A stretch of 64,000 nucleotides of DNA from the NCBI GenBank assembly GCA_051294375.1, contig CM119266.1:17230087-17294086 (forward strand), written 5' to 3'. This document shows, piece by piece, positions 1-12,227 of the stretch. The translations under genes and the position numbers were made by a program. The DNA comes from Paraspadella gotoi. Lineage: Eukaryota; Chaetognatha. Position 1 is the first letter of the stretch. Each line of letters starts with the position of its first letter. The notes under the pieces were generated by a model. The model was not told the origin of the DNA, ran no database searches, and saw nothing but the letters and a program-made list of their open reading frames with translations.

Positions 1-254
1 TATTGTCAATAGGATATATCCTTTACCAATATTTTTGTTTTCTCCTACTCTTCTTCCTTCCCAGTTCAACTCTTTCTCTTTCACTTTTGTTAGATTATTT
101 TCCTTTTTTTTTCCGATAGCAATCAATCTTTTTTTCTTTTTTTTTGATCGCATCCGATGCAAACACTTGAGTGCAAATAATCACTGGCGTTCGCCTCCGA
201 TGCAATCGCTCCTCTGGTAGCAAATTAGTTAACTGTGCGCATGGATTTCGGTTC

Positions 255-480
255 CGTTATTTTGGGGGGCATAGAGTCATATCGAGTGCTCGCAGACCAA
301 CTTTTGTATCGGTCTGTCTGTCAGTCGGTCTGTCTTTTCATCAGTCTGTCCCTTTCGGGTAATCCTGCATCTTTTTAGTTATTACTTTGCAGTTGGTAAA
401 GAAGTTAGGTACGATGAGACGATTAATGTTCGCAGGTTTCATACTTTAGTAGTCACGTGATCATCTGAAAGGCGTTCTTA
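255..480. repeat. Dispersed repeat with GTCT/GACA tetranucleotide core
   Basis: Holds imperfect GTCT/GTCN tetranucleotides (about 310-355) next to a conserved core, followed about 100 bases on by TCACGTGATCATC. Related copies, some reversed, lie at 11815-12075, 22495-22680 and 59275-59470, with a further tetranucleotide-plus-core copy at 59850-59945. The shared core reads like GTGACNNANAGAGTTG then CGCGAGTACTCGCG then CAACTAAAAA. The layout (tetranucleotide array plus short conserved core) resembles microsatellite-bearing mini-Helitron elements of marine invertebrates, but this is only a resemblance. Confidence 0.5.
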
Positions 481-1712
481 TAAAGTTACATTTTTAAAAT
501 AAAATAATTAATATAAATATTTTTTACATTTTGTACCTTTTTTAAATAGTATAAATGATATGTACATAAACATATATTATATTATATATTATATATAACA
601 TATATACCTAAAAATAATGAAATGAAAATAAATAAATAAATAGGTACATTAAAATAAAATAAAATACAAAATGAAGATTAATGAAAATTAAAAACAATAA
701 AAACAAAAATAAAAAGAAATGAAAATACTAGAAATAAGAATTGAAATACTATTTTAAAATTTAAAAATAAAAATAATTTTTACATGCTTTCAGCCAAACT
801 GTGCTCTCAGATTTTGATTTAGATAACGGATAATATGAAGTGAAGAAATGATTTATTTTATCGAGTTTTTTAATTTTATTAGAATTTGAAATAAGAATCG
901 ATTCTTGACTCGAGGGAAAACTTGGTCTAGCCTTTCTTTCCATTGGGAGGAAAGGAAAGGAATTGAAAGCAAAAGGGAGGAATGGGAAGAATAAAAAAGA
1001 AAGAAATGGGAAGGAAGGAAAAAAGAGGAATTGAAAAAGGAAAGGAAAGGGAAAATTAAAATTAAAAGGATTAGGAAGGGAGGAAGGAAAAGGAAAGGGA
1101 GGAAAGGAATATTAAAAAGGAAAGGAATGGGAAGGGAGGAAAAAAGAGGAATTGAAAAATGAGAGGAGAGGAAAAATTAAAATTGAAAGGATTATGAAGG
1201 GAGAAAGGAAAAGGAAAAGGAGGAAAGGAATATTAAAAAGGAAAGGAATGGGAAGGCAAAAAGAAGGGAAAAGGAAAATAAATGGAAAGAGACTAGACCG
1301 AAGCGAACATCTTGATGAAAACTAATGAAAGAATTTTTCGTGAAAGGAGCGGAAAAAAGCGGACAAAGAAGCGATCGCGACACCGAAATTGGAAATACCG
1401 AGCGGCGCGGACAAAATTGAATTCAATTTTCCAAATTCATTGAAAAAAAAATTTTCTCTTCTTTCCCGAAAGAAAATTTCAAAATTTAAAAAATATTTCA
1501 TTTTCCCAAGATATTTTTTTTTATTTGAATGATAAAACACAGCTGAGACTCAATAACCCGTCTAGTTAGTTGTTTATATTAATGTATTCGATGCTTAAAT
1601 AAAATATTGACGACAAAACAGAAAATTTTCGACGAGACGAAAGACGCGACGGATTTTTGGACGCGGTAGAGAGAGAGAGGAGAGAGATGAGAGAGAGAGA
1701 GAGAGAGAGAGA

Positions 1713-1768
<56 letters not shown>

Positions 1769-1989
1769 GGCGCGGAGAGGAAAGAGAGAAAAGTAATTGC
1801 GAGGAGTGATAGGAAAGAGTGATGGGGCAGAGTGACAGTGATTAGTGATAAGGAAGAGTAATAGAGCGAAGTGAAAGAGAGCAGTGATGAAGAATGATTA
1901 TGAATTTATGATGAGCCAAGACGGAGAGTGATCGGTTTTTCAAGATGACCTGCGTGAATCCAGCGTGAATCCATAATAATAATAATAAC

Positions 1990-2064
<75 letters not shown>

Positions 2065-2324
2065 ACTGAACTGAGGCACTTTTCAATGACATTAATTGAT
2101 TTTTGACACTTGGCTGTGACATTTCGTAAAGACTTGAATTAAATATTAAACGTTATTCCAAACGTCTGATAAATCTCAGCACTTGAACTGTACCAGTCCT
2201 ATATATCTATTTGAGATATTCAGTTTAAATTTACTACTTCAGCTGTGATATATATTCTCAATGATATTGTTGCGGGCATTGCCCAGGTTCACCCCGAAAT
2301 TAGTCATCGTTCACACAGTCGCGG

Positions 2325-2660
2325 AGGTGGTGGCTCAATGAGTCAATGAGCTTATAGCTAATAATCATTGAGCTTCTATTTCCAAACCGGTTACGGGGTG
2401 CTTGCCCTTTCGTAAGCGTGAGGAGGGCTTTTAACCGCGTTTGGGCCGTGGAGAACCACAAGCCTCCTTCCATCGCTGCTGAGTAATCTAAAAAAGTTTA
2501 TTTATAACTTTTTTAACTAACTCTAGCAGCCATGAAATGGCTCCTGGGCTTAGAGAGTTTTTTCAAGCCGCCAAGCAGGTTTACGGTTGTCCTCACGCTT
2601 CACAAAAAGGAAGCATCAGGTTGGGATTGAACCCGGTGTCATTGATATGCGGGGTGAACG
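2325..2660. repeat. Head-to-head pair of tRNA-type SINEs
   Basis: The left copy (about 2325-2500, + strand) starts GTGGCTCAATGAGTC and carries GCGTGAGGAGGGCTTTTAA. The right copy (about 2515-2660, - strand) carries the B-box-like GGGTTCAATCCCAACC and GCGTGAGGACAACCGTAAAC. The two tails meet at an inverted ATCTAAAAAAGTT motif. Members of the same family lie at 4946-5045 (-), 19805-20060 (+), 40643-40870 (+) and 61998-62140 (+). Confidence 0.6.
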
Positions 2661-2988
2661 TTTTGACGATCAACTTCGGAAGAGGAGGCTGAGAAAGACG
2701 AAAGAGGAGGAAGAGGGAGAGAGAAGGAAGAAAAGAAGGTAGAGGAAGAAAATAAAAAGAAAAAAAGAAAAAAATATAAAATAAAATCAGTATTTAATAC
2801 GTTATTAAACAATATTAAAATAATTTGGGATTGAAAAATAACAAACTTTTTCTAACAAATAGATTCTTAACCTTATTGAATCGTAGATTCTGGAGGCTAA
2901 AAAAAGGTTTTAAGATTGAGGTCAAGATGGACAGAAAGTCTCAAAGGACATCGGACGCTGGAAGATTGACTAGAGTCTAGTAGAGAGT

Positions 2989-3048
<60 letters not shown>

Positions 3049-3496
3049 ATTATCCGGCTAAATGTCTAATTGTCAAATTGTCAAATTGCTTAATTGTCGA
3101 AGGCTGTCAGGCTTTACACGTTTTCATTATCTAGAGTTGGCGCGCATATTCTGCGTGCAATTCCATTGGACAGCGTGCAAATCCTGTCGAGTCAAAATCC
3201 GCTTAAAAAAAAAATCTCAAATCACTTTTTTTTTCTCTAAGAGGATGAAGATGAGGAGGATGAGGAAGAGGAGGAAGAGGAGAAAAATGATGAGGAAGGG
3301 AAGAGTGAGGGGAAGGAAATAGACTGATGTGAAAAGTAGAAGAGGACTAACAGAAACGTGTATAAATTAAATGAAAAGTGATAATAATAAGACCGGAAGA
3401 AAGCATATCTATTTTTGTGACAAAAACAAATGGTATTTAATATTTCATAGTTTTTTTACGTACTTTACATGAAACTATCGTAAGGAATGCGCAGAT

Positions 3497-3560
3497 TATC
3501 TTGTAAGAGGCCTTAAACCACCATAGCCTGTCCAAATTCAGGGAAAAGATTGCTTATTTC
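3497..3560. repeat. Short dispersed repeat (CCATAGCCTGTCC family)
   Basis: The motif CCATAGCCTGTCCAAATTCA, preceded by ATCTTGTAAGA and followed by AAGATNGCTTATTT, recurs with changes at 35563-35640 and 37215-37300. It is probably the 3' part of a SINE-like element. No internal promoter was recognised. Confidence 0.4.
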
Positions 3561-3932
3561 ATACATAATCTATCTAATTTGACCGTTATTCTGTCCCTAC
3601 AAATGAAGATTAAGATACCAGATTTGTTTGCATAATTATCATTCTTAATGGAAGTCAACTACGACAATTCGTTTCTATGGCAATCATCTCACGTTTTCCC
3701 TCAAATATTTTTTTCTGAAGACGACGATAAAGAAAAAAGCGGAAATCGATTTTTGAAATACGAGTTTTTAAATTTTTTTATCTCATTTTGTTTTTAAATT
3801 GTAACAAATTTTAAATTTTAAAGTTTTCATATTTGATTTTCTAATACTTTTTTTACTTAGACGAGTCGAACAAAACTTAATTTACTTAACTTAATTAATA
3901 GATATAGATAAGCTTGCACAATCGATTGACAA

Positions 3933-6149
3933 ATGAAAAGAAATTGCTTTGTGGTCTTCGTCGTCGTTGTTTTTGTCGTCACTATTGCCTCTTTCTTCTT
4001 TCTTGTCGGTCGGGCGGACATGAGCTGGCAAACGAAGGGGACAACCACGACAATGATAACGACGATGAAGACGACGACGACGACGACGACAAAAACGACG
4101 ACAGCGAAAACGACGTCAACCACCAAATTGTCTCCAGTCGAAAGAGAGATTTTCGGGTGATTCAATTTTTTCACCTTCATTGAAACCTTAAACAATGAGC
4201 GTTGCTTTCCCCATTGAACAATTAGCATCGCCCCTTTCCTATTTTGAACTAATCCTCTCTCCAACCAATAAGCAATGTTTTCCCACTAACTGATCAGCAT
4301 CGCCGATTTCCTTCTCTCCAACAAATTAGCATCATCCATTTCCCAATTCTAATCCATCAACATCGCTCTCCCCTCTAACAAATCAAAATCACCCATTTTT
4401 TATCTCCAACTAATCAGCTATGCCGAGCTACTGCCGCCCTTTGCGTCGCTGCGCTTCGGCTGCTCCACCTGCGCCGTGGTTATTCCCTCGGGTCATCTCC
4501 TCGGCGCTGGAGTCGGGAACGAGGTTGACGGACACGAGTGCGTTTTTAGGATCAACGGCGCTCCAGTGGAGGGGTTTGAGTAAGTTATTTGCTCCTGTAA
4601 AAGGGTTCCTGTTTTGGTGAAAGATTTGCTCCAGTGGAGAAGTTGTTTAAGTTATTTGCTTCAGCGGAAATGTTTGGTTGAAATATCTGATCAAGTGGGT
4701 TATTTATTTGCTCCATTGGAGGCGTTTGAGTAAGATATTTGATTCAGTAGTTCAGTAGTTCAATTATTAATTTGGGTTTAAGCAAAAGCTTTGGTCCAGT
4801 CAAGTTCATGATATTGTCAATAGTGGGAGTTTTCATGCAATCTTTTAGTCTTAGCTTTTTTGATGCTCATGTCGAATTTGTTGAATTTGAAATAAAACGC
4901 ATAATTAGTTCCTGTCAAGTTATTGATTTGCTGGTTTCTGTCCCCCAAGGCGGTTTACGGCCGTCCTCACGCTTCCCGCAGGGTCGGTACCATTGGAGAT
5001 CGATCCCGGTACCTGACGGTCATGAGTTGATCTGGTTACGACCGAAGTTGTCATGCTTATAGACGGGCTGAACTTAAAGCAATTGTCAGAATATTAAAGT
5101 ATTATTACAAAATCTCGGTCTTGTATTTTCCAAATAACCGAACGTCGGCCTTCGCCGAATTGTAAACAAATGCTTTTTGGTTTTCGATCGCTTGTAATTC
5201 TTCAGTCGTGATTTTGGCCGAGTAACAATTTGTATTTCTCTCCCGTTTATTTCTTTGGTTTTACCTTATTTAATATAACTATAGTGAATACTCAATCCTC
5301 TATTAATATATTAGGCTAAATAGATTCGTCAATTATTACAGGAGTTAGTAATAAAGACGACACAATGCCCTACTATATTTTTAACCCCATGATTAACGAC
5401 TTTTCCTTTCACCCATACTCACTCAATCTAACGATCCCAACCAACTTATCCCCAACACAGAAAGGACGTTGGTCGACGCACAGACTTTCACGTCATGACC
5501 CATTCATCCGTGAATCTCCTTCCTTCTCTCCATCGACTCAATTCTCTTCCTTCGCCGAGAGCGATTCTCATTTGGGTCGTTGATCATCTGAGGAGGACGA
5601 GGATTAAGACTTTCCAAGGGCTCGTCCACATGTGCCGTCGACTGGAGAGGTACTTTTAAAATTCGCCCAATTTCTATTTCTTGTCACTTAAACTTACGCT
5701 CTTTAGAAAAACATGGCCGAGAGTTTTATGTAAAATTTGATTGATTCATTGATTATCGAATTTTATATTTAATTATAATTAAATTTATAAATCGATAATT
5801 TGATGGATTAATCGGTTGATGGAAAGATTAATAGGTCAAATGATTTATTTGACGATTCATCGATTCAGCATACCATTTATGAATAAATTGATAAATAAAA
5901 TTAAATTCTTAAGTTAACTATGAAACAATTGATTGATGATTGCCCCGTTTTCCAATCAGGACTGCTTGTTTCGGCAGCGACGATCTTCGCGCACAAACAA
6001 TCAGAGACGAATTTTTCTCAGAAACTAATTTGGATCCCGAGACGAAAGTTTGGCTCTCGACTGGATGGACGGCCATTGCAGTCGCTAAAATCGGATGCGT
6101 CAGGTTGTTCCACAACCGCCTATTGGCAAACAGACCTGCCTACTGTCTG

Positions 6150-6196
<47 letters not shown>

Positions 6197-6462
6197 AAAT
6201 TTCAATGAAAAAAAAATATTGCAGATCCTGTATTGTTTGCTTAAACTTATTAACTTCGACTTATGTTTTACAAATCAAGCTAATGTTTTAATGTTTTCCT
6301 TTTCATACCTAATAAGTTACTAAAGTATTTTAAAGAGATTCCTTGGGGGTTTTTGCTCAGTTTCACTAAAGTGTATTAATTCTGATCTCTCTCTCTCTCT
6401 CTCTCTCTCATAATATCTCCAATAATACTCTTCTCTCTCTCTCCTCTCTCCTTCTTCTCTCT

Positions 6463-6512
<50 letters not shown>

Positions 6513-6742
6513 GCACAACCATTTACGGCCTGATATCGGACAAGCACTGTCAACTTCATGAGCACAAACACGTTCCTTATCACTACTACGGATCGATGAA
6601 TATCTCCGAGTGTCAGTATCATAAGATGATGGACAGCCTGTCCCATGCAGGTCACAGATTCACGCGTGAACGCAAGGTGATTGGTCGATGGGCGAAGATT
6701 CACAACTTCACATTTCGCGCGCCGAGTTGGGAAGAGGGGTAG
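3933..6742 (+). CDS. GT29 sialyltransferase, ST6GalNAc-like (complete, 5 exons)
   Basis: Predicted Golgi type II enzyme that transfers sialic acid from CMP-sialic acid to N-acetylgalactosamine-type acceptors. Exons: 3933-4156, 4418-4579, 5461-5649, 5960-6103, 6514-6742; all junctions are GT-AG, phases agree, and the product is 315 residues. Residues 1-4 are basic (MKRN), about 5-25 form the signal anchor, and about 30-68 are a Thr-rich stem. The L motif begins at CSTCAVVIPSGHLLGAGVG and runs through VFRINGAPVEGFE into KDVGRRTDFHV. The S motif is STGWTAIAVAKIGC (about 224-240), motif III is VPYHYY (260-265), and motif VS is H287-x4-E292 in GHRFTRE. These assign it to GT29; VPYHYY and HRF-x2-E fit the ST6GalNAc branch rather than ST6Gal. 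The last acceptor follows a CT run. The length is close to small ST6GalNAc enzymes (about 300-335). Confidence 0.88.
4946..5045 (-). repeat. SINE fragment in sialyltransferase intron
   Basis: Reverse-strand copy of the family with GCGTGAGGACGGCCGTAAAC, ending near a B-box-like GGGATCGATCTCC. It lies in intron 2 of the GT29 gene. Confidence 0.5.
6150..6511. repeat. Interrupted (CT)n microsatellite up to a splice acceptor
   Basis: Three CT blocks (6150-6192, 6387-6410, 6430-6511). The last runs directly into the TAG acceptor of the terminal sialyltransferase exon at 6514, so it acts as the polypyrimidine tract. Confidence 0.8.
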
Positions 6743-7201
6743 TAAACTGTTAAAATTGTTCACTTTATTATTAATTCAATCAATGTTAAATATAAAAGGA
6801 AAATCAAAATTCCCCTTCTTTTTATAAAATAAAACAAAGCTACTAACGATTAACCAAGCAATCAAATTATCAAGCCATCTAAAGATCGAACAATCAAAAA
6901 CCAAGCGATTAAAAGACTAAGCAACCAACTTTCTCTTTGTCGTTTTTTTTAATTTGTGATTAAATTAAATCAAATGAAATTAGGGTTGTACACAAAGTTT
7001 GAGAGAGAGAAGGAGGAAACGAGCGAGAATTAGTTTTGTTTTGAAAAAAAAAAAATCTACAACAAAAAATTTAAAAAAAAAACACAGAATGACAGAATAA
7101 TTTTATTTTCCATTCTAATTATTAAGTTACATATTTTATATCATCCGTACGTTGTCCGATGGTGTACTCTGTGCCCGACACTGAACGACTTTGCCTAGCA
7201 A

Positions 7202-7537
7202 TCAGTTCCAAAAGTCGATAGGCGCCGTGCCCGACTGCGCCGCCCGAAGGCCCCAATCGCCTCTCTGTCTCATTTTCTCTTCGCGGGAGACAAAATGATC
7301 GGATTCTCTGAAAGAAATACAGACAGAGTTCGGAGGCTTTGACTATCACATATATGAAATCACTATCAAAGCGGTCACTGACAATCACTCCCAAGCAGTC
7401 AAAACTCAAAACCGATTCGCTCATTGATTATTTACTCCATGCAATCTCTATCGACGCGCTCTCTAAGAGCACTTCTATGCAATCACTACCGAGTCTGAGT
7501 CAATCACTGAGTCAATCAATCTGAGTCAATCAATCTG

Positions 7538-7580
<43 letters not shown>

Positions 7581-10500
7581 TGAGTCAATCACTACCGAGT
7601 CTGAGTCTCCGAGTGAAATCCAGATTCGCTGTAACTGTCAGAATAAGGAGAATCGGATGCCGACTCGAACCGAACGGCAGGAACATCCTCGGCCTCCGCC
7701 GCCGCCGCCGCTCCCGATGCGTGTTTCGCCGCCTCCGTCGTCGCGTCGCCGGCGGCGGCTGCGTCAGCATCGGCCTTTCGTTTTTTACGACGCTGACGAA
7801 TAAGTGTTTTGCATTGTGTTATGTAATTTCATTTGTTCATTCAGAAAATCAGAATCACTTTTGGTCATATCTGCAAAGAACTAAAAAACTATGGTGGACT
7901 AAAATCAACCAACCGTTGGTGCTGGAGGTAAGTCATTCGCCTCCCAACCCAAAGGTCCGGGGTTCTAGCCCGGTGGTTGCCTAGCAGTTAAGAGGGACGG
8001 GGCGCTTGTAAAACGGAGTTACAGCCTGATCCGAAGCTCAGGAACTGCTTATATTGAACGGTTCTGTCACTAAAACATAATAATTACTGTCTCTTCATTG
8101 GTGAGCCCGACATCCAAACACAACAACAACAACAACAACACTTTCAGGCAACATGCCTCAACCTGGCGATGCACTTTCTGCCAACAACACATCAGGCGAC
8201 AAACTGGCAACATGGCTCAACTTCGTGACGAACTTTCCACCAACAACAATAATTCACTGAAGAGACGCAACAGACTTCTCCCTACGAGAGGGGGGATGTA
8301 TGGAGGACTAAAATCCACCAACCGTTCATCAGTGGCCATTGGTGCTGGAGGCAAGTCATTCGCCTCCCAACTCAAAGGTCCGGGGTTCTAGCCCGGTGGT
8401 CGCCTAGCAGTTAAGAGGGACGGGGCACTTAACCTGCCTGTAACACGCTGTTACAGCCTAATCCGAAGCTCAAGGACTGCTTATACTGAACGGTTCTGTC
8501 ACTAACACATAACAATAATTACTGTCTCTTCAGAACTCAAAATTATATAATTTCTCCTTTGGCGTAATTTAATCGTAAAAAGTGACACTAACAATGACAA
8601 GGACAACAAAGCCAAGAGCGACAAGGACACCTACTTTGACCAAAATGTAAATGAGGGTTAAAGAAACGATGGAAACGAGGATAACGACGACGATGACGAT
8701 GAAGAAGTTCCAATCAAACGAAGCCTCCTCTTCCTCTTCGTTATTCTCTTCGTCAACCACACATCCTACGCACGAAGGGGAAGGCGTCGTCATCGTTGTT
8801 GTTGTGGTTGTTGTTGTTGTCGTCGTCGTAGTTGTTGTTGGTATTGTCGTCGTGGGAAGTTCGCACTCGACCCGCTTGCCTCCGCCGCAAATTCTGTTGC
8901 AAGGACAGCTGCAGTTGCTGTGGAAAGTATGATGGTGCTGTTATTGATTCTTCAATTGTTGCGGAAGATAAGTTGGAATCGTCTTTGTTGCTACAATTAG
9001 CGTGGGAGAGAAGTTAATGTGTTATTGTGGCTGAAGTGGCTGCCACGGGGTGGAGCGATGAAAAGATTGAGAGTTTCAATATTTATTTTCTGCTTTCGTA
9101 TGTGAAATAATGAAATAATGAAATTTACAAATTTTAAAAATATCCTATATTTCAAAACTTTTTTTTTTCATTTTTTAAAACCGATTCCGATTCAAAATTT
9201 TATTTTATATTTTTAGTCAACTTTTTATGAGGAATGTTATTATTATTTATTATTTAATACAAATTTGAAAAAAATAGTTTCAAAAAATTACTATTTTATA
9301 AGGATATTACTACTATTACTACTAATATTTTGTAATTTCTCCTTAGAATAAGAGTAAAATATTTCTTGTACTTCACAATTATACCACGACACGTATAATT
9401 ATTATTGTAACCTATCTTAAATAAAAATTTTGTTCTCGAGAACTCCGTTCTAATCTACATGTCCTTCTACTGCATGCAGCTTCAACGCCAACAATAACTT
9501 AACTACTTACTTAGCTGCATTGATAGCAACGTTAACTCTAGGTTGTCAAAGTCTCAGGAAATTTTGTGATAGGAATGTTGATGCCATGATAAGAAATTGG
9601 AACAACCAATATAAAAATTATCAGTTCATTCAATAATTATTGAACATTGAACAAGCTATCTTAGAGTAGGAGTCTATGTCGTTCTTAGAGATCGAGGAAG
9701 ACTTTTTCAATGGAGATTTTCGTTCAAATCTGACTACCAAACAATATAAACGCTCCTGGTAAAAATTCTGGTAAAATATCGATGTAAAAACACTTGATTC
9801 CGATCCTGTTGCATCTGAAGGGCTCGCATTTTTTTTCTCTTGTCAAATCATCAACATCTTGATATCAAACAAGCCAGAACAAATAGACTGCTTCTGGACG
9901 GAAAAATTTTCCATCTCTGATTTTATATAGAAATGAAAGGGATTTTTTTCCTTGAAAACGATATAAACGTGACTGAGGTATGTTCCTGTTCAACAAATGA
10001 GGTCCAATTTTGGAATCCTTTGGCAAAGTGTCTGAAGGGCTCTCAAAATTTTTTTTTACATTTTATTAGGTTATTTTGATATGATACGATCATGGTAAAG
10101 TGAATTAGTTCATTTTGGTGAAATTTTTATTTAAAGTAAAAGTAAAAGAGGAGCTAACGATCGGAATTCTAAGAGTTTTCAACCGGGAGTCAGATTCGGG
10201 AAAAATCTTCTATGGCGAAAATCTTCCAAAGAAGGGGTGAATTTTCCGAAGATTTTGGTTAATATTTTCTATATTTATAGTCGCATTTTTTTGAAACTTA
10301 ATATTAACAATATTGCCATCATTCTACCTTGGCCGGTATAAGAATATATTAAAAAAGCCTCGGGCTTTGTTCGTCAGAGCTTAGTCCTACTTAGAGAAAC
10401 TTCGAAAAGTGACAAGGCCCAAAACTTTCAAATTCTTCCAAAGGAAGCACTACCTCCTTTTTTTGCGGAAAAAACTCACTAGTTCTTTGCAGGGACGCAT

Positions 10501-11213
10501 TGCCCTCTCTGCGCACACCAGGTGTAGGACTCAACAGCAATGCAATGATCGCGAGAAATGCCATGGACTTTGGAGAGAATTTCAAAGTGAATTCGATTTG
10601 GTCCAAATGAAGACAGGAACTGGGCGGCGAAAAAATTGGGACGCGCTACCTGGAGAGATGAGAGAGAGAGGGAGGGGGAAAAGGGGGGGAGGTGAGCGGG
10701 GAAAGTAAAAGGGAGAACGAGGGAGAAAACCGCCCAATCAAATTCATCTTTAAAGACGATAGCTCAATCAAATTAATCTTGAAAGACAACGACCCAAACA
10801 ATTTTATCTCTACAGACAAAAGTCTAATCCTTTTCATATCTCTAAAAACAACAGCCAGGAATGCCATCTAAAAAGACGAATAACTAAAAGGATTAAAACT
10901 TATTTATCATCTCTTTACAAACATAATCTGTTCTCACCATCTCCACTTGGTCATGACATTCGTGATGGTCCGCATCCTCTTTGAATATTAAGGTGTTAAA
11001 ATCAAACGGGATTTCGTCGATGTTGTCAAAGTTGTCGTAGTTGTAGTCGTCGTCGTTATCTTTTTCTTCTTTGATGTTGTTCTTCGGTTTTGCGAGGTTG
11101 AACGCAGAGCGTGAAAGAGAGAATGGGCGATGAAGGAAGTGGACCTTGTGGAAGATCTTAACGCTGAGGGAAGGGGGGGGAGAGAGAAGAGAGAGAAGAG
11201 AGAGAGAGAGAAG

Positions 11214-11255
<42 letters not shown>

Positions 11256-12129
11256 AGAGAGACTTAATAACTTCAAAACTCAACTCGCAACAGGAGTCAG
11301 GAATAATATGTAAATTTTATTTAATATATAATATGTAATATATATATAATATATATATAATATATAATATGTAAATTTTATTTAATATTAACCGGATAGA
11401 ATAAAGTATTTTCGTTGCCAGGATAGAGTTGGTTAAGGCTATGTATTATTTCTCTAAGTCTAACAAGTTTATTTCTTTATTACTCCCGTATTATTTCATT
11501 TTTCTATCAATAAAGTAGTCTAATATTTTTTTTATGTTTATCATAGGATGTTTGTTTATGTCGTTAGTTTTATTGTTTCATTAAAAATATTTATTGATCT
11601 AGGCTATATGTTGCCCACCAGATTTTGAACAAGACAGCGACTGACCTTTAAATCTATTGTTGTTAGATGGTCCGAGTTTCAATGCGACAGGAAAGGAATC
11701 ATTGCCAGGACGAAACATGTATGAAGGAGGGAGACGGAAAAATTGGAGTCCATTTCTGGGGATCAGATGAGAAGAAATGAGATGAGATGAAAATCAGATG
11801 AGATGCGCCTACTCGCGAAACAAATCACTTTTCAATCCCTCGGTCTGTCTTTCTTTATCGATGTGCATGGCTGTCTGTCCATCTGTCTGTTTATTGGTCT
11901 GCCCCTCAGGTAACCCTGCCTTATTTTAGTTAATACCTTGTTTGTTTCCTACTTGTGTTGTAACACGTGGTGTATTCCATGTGTATACATTTGTATTACA
12001 TATGGTTATTTTAAGATGCTGGTTTATACTAAGAACTAGTGTAAGTCAAATAATCATCTGGCAAAGCATAAAGATAACGAAAATGCATCGCTCTTAATTT
12101 GCCGTTTCTTGTTCTTGACTAATTTCTGT

Positions 12130-12227
<98 letters not shown>

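Larger units (their letters stand above)
1..3900. other. Gene-poor repeat region
   Basis: No convincing exon was seen. The stretch holds purine-rich GGAAAGGAA-type low-complexity DNA (940-1290), a GA run (1672-1764), an AAT run (1974-2064), an inverted pair of SINE-like repeats (2325-2660), another GA run (2993-3043) and AT-rich filler. The open frames here have low-complexity composition and no splice-consistent neighbours. Confidence 0.6.

Noticed and set aside
3857-4264. Minus-strand 135-residue frame with poly-Val
   Set aside because: It is antisense to the Thr-rich stem exon of the sialyltransferase, which has coherent motifs and splice phases.
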